Assembly: GCF_009856825.1 (NCBI RefSeq)
Contig: NZ_WVTD01000013.1
Span: forward strand, 62,001 to 126,000
DNA from: Novosphingobium silvae
Lineage (GTDB): Bacteria > Pseudomonadota > Alphaproteobacteria > Sphingomonadales > Sphingomonadaceae
DNA: 64,000 bases
Direction of reading: 5' to 3'
The translations under genes were made by a program, and so were the position numbers. Of the stretch, positions 62,240 to 64,000 are shown one piece after another. Below the pieces are notes generated by a model that saw only the letters and a program-made list of their open reading frames with translations, was not told the DNA's origin and did not search any database. The stretch's first letter is position 1, and each line of letters begins with the position of its first letter.

Positions 62240-62261
62240 TTATAGGAAAATAAATATAGGA
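62240..62261 (-). promoter_or_regulatory. Two flagellar motifs upstream of fliN
   Basis: On the minus strand TCCTATAA (62247-62240) and TCCTATA (62261-62255) lie 14 bases apart, 21-37 bases before the fliN GTG. The region between them is A/T-rich. Confidence 0.55.
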
Positions 62262-62287
62262 TCGATCCACTCACTAGGAAAAAGTTG

Positions 62288-62294
62288 CCTATAA
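62288..62294 (+). promoter_or_regulatory. Flagellar motif upstream of flgC
   Basis: GCCTATAA followed by GAATG on the plus strand, 57 bases before the flgC TTG. Confidence 0.5.
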
Positions 62295-62351
62295 GAATGT
62301 CATGATGGCGGCCGGCATTTCGGCCGGCGCGAGGCATGACGGGGGCGATCC

Positions 62352-62762
62352 TTGGCGGAACTGGGCAATTCGATCGAAGTCTCGGCCTCGGGCCTGCGCG
62401 CGCAGGCCCTGCGCATGCGCGTGATCGCCGAGAACCTCGCCAACTCGGGTTCGGTCGCAACGACAGCGGAGGGCGATCCCTATCGTCGCCGGGTCGCCAA
62501 TTTCGCAGCAGAAGTGGACCGTGTCAGCGGCGCAACGGCGGTTGCGGTCAGGTCGATCGAGGCCGACAGAAGCGCGTTCGGGCGTATCTACCAGCCGGGC
62601 AACCCGGCAGCCGATGCGCAAGGATACGTCGCGCAGCCCAACGTCAATCCGCTGATCGAGGCGGCGGACATGAAGGCGGCGCAGCGTTCTTACGAGGCCA
62701 ATCTCAATGCCATCGAGTCCGCGCGCGGCATGACCATGCGCACGATCGACCTCCTGAAGTAA
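62352..62762 (+). CDS. flgC: Flagellar proximal rod protein FlgC
   Basis: Rod protein of 136 residues with FlgC motifs: IEVSASGLRAQALRMRVIAENLANSG, DPYRRRVANF, GRIYQPGNPAADAQGYVAQPNVNPLIEAADMKAAQRSYEANL. The start is TTG, preceded by GGGGG. FlgB, usually directly upstream, is not here; the upstream gene is the divergent fliN. It leads flgC-fliE-fliQ-fliR. Confidence 0.95.
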   Translation: MAELGNSIEVSASGLRAQALRMRVIAENLANSGSVATTAEGDPYRRRVANFAAEVDRVSGATAVAVRSIEADRSAFGRIYQPGNPAADAQGYVAQPNVNPLIEAADMKAAQRSYEANLNAIESARGMTMRTIDLLK

Positions 62763-62772
62763 GGGCAAGTAG

Positions 62773-63210
62773 ATGTCGATCGGAGCCCTTGACGCCGCAT
62801 CCGCCTATGGCCGCGCCATGCGCGCCGCGTCTCCGGGCGGGGCCGTGGGACAGGCCGCATCCGCGAACCCCCTCGCCGGCACAGGCACAGGCGCGAGCGC
62901 GGGCCTCACGGGCGGCATCGGCAGCGGCATCGCCAGCGGTATCGGGCCGGGCCTCGCGCCGGGGATCGGCGGTCTTGGTGCACCGGGGCAGGGCTCCAGC
63001 TTCGGCGGGATGGTAGAGTCCATGGTCTCCGAAACGGCAGGCGCGCTGCGCAATGCCGAAACCCAAAGCGTCCGGCAGATCAGCGGCAAGGGCGACCTCA
63101 TCGATGTGGTCACCGCCATCGGCGCGGCGGAGACCGCGCTCGATACGGTGGTCGCCGTTCGCGACCGCGTTGTCTCCGCCTACTCCGACATCATGCGGAT
63201 GCAGATCTAG
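62773..63210 (+). CDS. fliE: Flagellar MS-ring/rod junction protein FliE with Gly-rich insertion
   Basis: Protein of 145 residues. The C-terminal half is typical FliE: SFGGMVESMVSETAGALRNAE ... GDLIDVVTAIGAAETALDTVVAVRDRVVSAYSDIMRMQI. The N-terminal half is enlarged by a Gly/Ala/Pro/Ser-rich stretch (about 32-75: GTGTGASAGLTGG ... GPGLAPGIGG), making it about 40 residues longer than usual. It follows flgC after 10 bases. Confidence 0.93.
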   Translation: MSIGALDAASAYGRAMRAASPGGAVGQAASANPLAGTGTGASAGLTGGIGSGIASGIGPGLAPGIGGLGAPGQGSSFGGMVESMVSETAGALRNAETQSVRQISGKGDLIDVVTAIGAAETALDTVVAVRDRVVSAYSDIMRMQI

Positions 63211-63219
63211 GCCAGCCGG

Positions 63220-63483
63220 ATGAGCCCCGACCAGGCCATAGAGATCGCGCGCGCCGCGCTGATGCTGATGCTCACGATCGCCGGCCCCCTGCTGATTGCC
63301 GCCCTTATCGTCGGCGTGGTCATCGGCCTGCTCCAGGCACTCACCCAGGTGCAGGAGATGACGCTGACCTTCGTTCCCAAACTGCTGGTGCTCGGCGTTG
63401 TCATGCTCGTCAGCCTGCCCATGATCGGCCATGCGCTGGGTGCGTTCATGGATCGCATCGCCGACATCATCGTCTCGGGCTGA
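63220..63483 (+). CDS. fliQ: Flagellar export gate protein FliQ
   Basis: Membrane protein of 87 residues with two membrane segments (AGPLLIAALIVGVVIGLLQALTQVQEMTLTFVPKLLVLGVVML). The QALTQVQEMTLTFVPK motif and length identify FliQ. It lies 9 bases after fliE and 4 bases before fliR. Confidence 0.97.
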   Translation: MSPDQAIEIARAALMLMLTIAGPLLIAALIVGVVIGLLQALTQVQEMTLTFVPKLLVLGVVMLVSLPMIGHALGAFMDRIADIIVSG

Positions 63484-63487
63484 GGGC

Positions 63488-64000
63488 GTGGACGCGCTCG
63501 ACCTGGCGACCCTGCTCAGGCTGCCGATCGATACGGCCGCGTTCCTGGTCCTGTTCTGCCGGGTGGGCGCCATCATCATGCTACTTCCCGCCTTTTCCGA
63601 GGATTCCGTTCCCCCGCAGATCCGCCTCGTAATGGCGCTCGCCTTCACCTTCGGCATGTACGGCATGCTCGAGGGCCGAGTGGCGCCTGCGGTGGGATCG
63701 GGCATCGCCTTGCCGTTGCTGGTGATGGGCGAAGTCGCCGTCGGCCTTGCGTTCGGAATGGTGGTGCGCATCCTGTTCAGTGCCGCTGCCATGGCAGGCG
63801 CGATCGCAGCGCAGCAGGTGGGCCTTTCATCGGCTCTCGTCGCCGACCCTTCGATGGGCGGGCAGGCGCCGCTGCTTTCGCGCCTGATCTCCCTTGCCGC
63901 CGTGATGGTTTGCATGGGCAGCGGCGTTCATCATCTCTGGATCACGGCGATCTTCGGGTCCTATGCCAGCTTCCCGGTCGGCGGCCTTCCTCCCATGAGC
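63488..64000 (+). CDS. fliR: Flagellar export gate protein FliR (partial, runs off the window)
   Basis: Open frame of 171 codons from a GTG at 63488 to the window end. The residues FLVLFCRVGAIIMLLPAFSEDSVPPQIRLVMALAF, GEVAVGLAFGMVVRILFSAAAMAGAIAAQQVGLSSALVADP and LLSRLISLAAVMV are typical of FliR, which has about 250 residues when complete, so roughly 80 residues lie beyond the edge. It is the fourth gene of the flgC-fliE-fliQ-fliR unit. Confidence 0.94.
   Translation, partial: MDALDLATLLRLPIDTAAFLVLFCRVGAIIMLLPAFSEDSVPPQIRLVMALAFTFGMYGMLEGRVAPAVGSGIALPLLVMGEVAVGLAFGMVVRILFSAAAMAGAIAAQQVGLSSALVADPSMGGQAPLLSRLISLAAVMVCMGSGVHHLWITAIFGSYASFPVGGLPPMS

Noticed and set aside
62336..63016. ATG-initiated frame overlapping flgC and fliE
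   Set aside because: Composition is Arg/Gly-rich and unlike any family; the overlapping frames are clear FlgC and FliE.
1..64000. tRNA, rRNA, insertion sequence or phage elements
   Set aside because: No cloverleaf, rRNA-like stretch, transposase or integrase was recognised on either strand.

Overview
The window looks like a chromosomal segment of a high-GC alphaproteobacterium, most likely a sphingomonad (Novosphingobium/Sphingobium-like). The grounds are the density of TonB-dependent receptors (four in the first 15 kb), a BapA-type adhesin with its own type I secretion system, the alphaproteobacterial flagellin regulators FlbT and FlaF, and a flagellar cluster split into many short divergent operons. 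This is inferred from gene content; no rRNA or tRNA gene was seen to confirm it.

Region by region. (1) 0-5.1 kb: a TonB receptor followed by a secreted glycoside-hydrolase-like protein with a discoidin-like C-terminus, resembling a small glycan-utilisation locus. (2) 5.1-17 kb: three more TonB receptors (one siderophore type with a Fur-box-like site upstream; one translationally coupled to a secreted propeller-like protein), a DnaQ-type exonuclease fused to a BRCT domain, a pirin and a DHA2-type MFS exporter. (3) 17-27.4 kb: a minus-strand operon for a 1908-residue adhesin with about 15 tandem Ig-like repeats, then TolC-like, ABC and HlyD-like parts of its type I secretion system. (4) 27.8-34.5 kb: a tripartite RND efflux operon with a divergent TetR regulator and a perfect palindromic operator candidate between them. 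(5) 34.6-39.6 kb: small housekeeping and unknown genes (RNase H-like protein, HU, an unrecognised membrane protein) and a GAF-GGDEF-EAL cyclic-di-GMP protein. (6) 39.6-64 kb: a flagellar cluster running off the right edge: flagellin, flgHAGF, fliL-fliM-DUF6468-like-motE, accessory genes, flgLKE, flbT-fliI-fliJ-transglycosylase, a sigma-like gene, flaF, motAB-fliL-like, fliPON, flgC-fliE-fliQ-fliR.

The main unexplained signal is a short AT-rich motif, TCCTATA(A), often near-palindromic. It sits in every divergent intergenic hub of the flagellar cluster, with variants upstream of flagellin and flgE, and is nearly absent from intergenic DNA elsewhere in the window. The cluster also encodes an unusual sigma-70-like protein with a recognisable region 2 but no region 4 that I can see, and no shared -35 element stands out upstream of the motifs. 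Together these suggest a dedicated flagellar promoter class read by a region-2-centred sigma factor. This is a hypothesis, not a demonstrated system.

The adhesin/secretion operon, the GGDEF-EAL protein and the flagellar genes place both sides of a motile-sessile switch within 40 kb. Flagellar parts not found in this window (flgB, flgD, flgI, fliF, fliG, fliH, fliK, flhA, flhB) presumably lie beyond the right edge or elsewhere.
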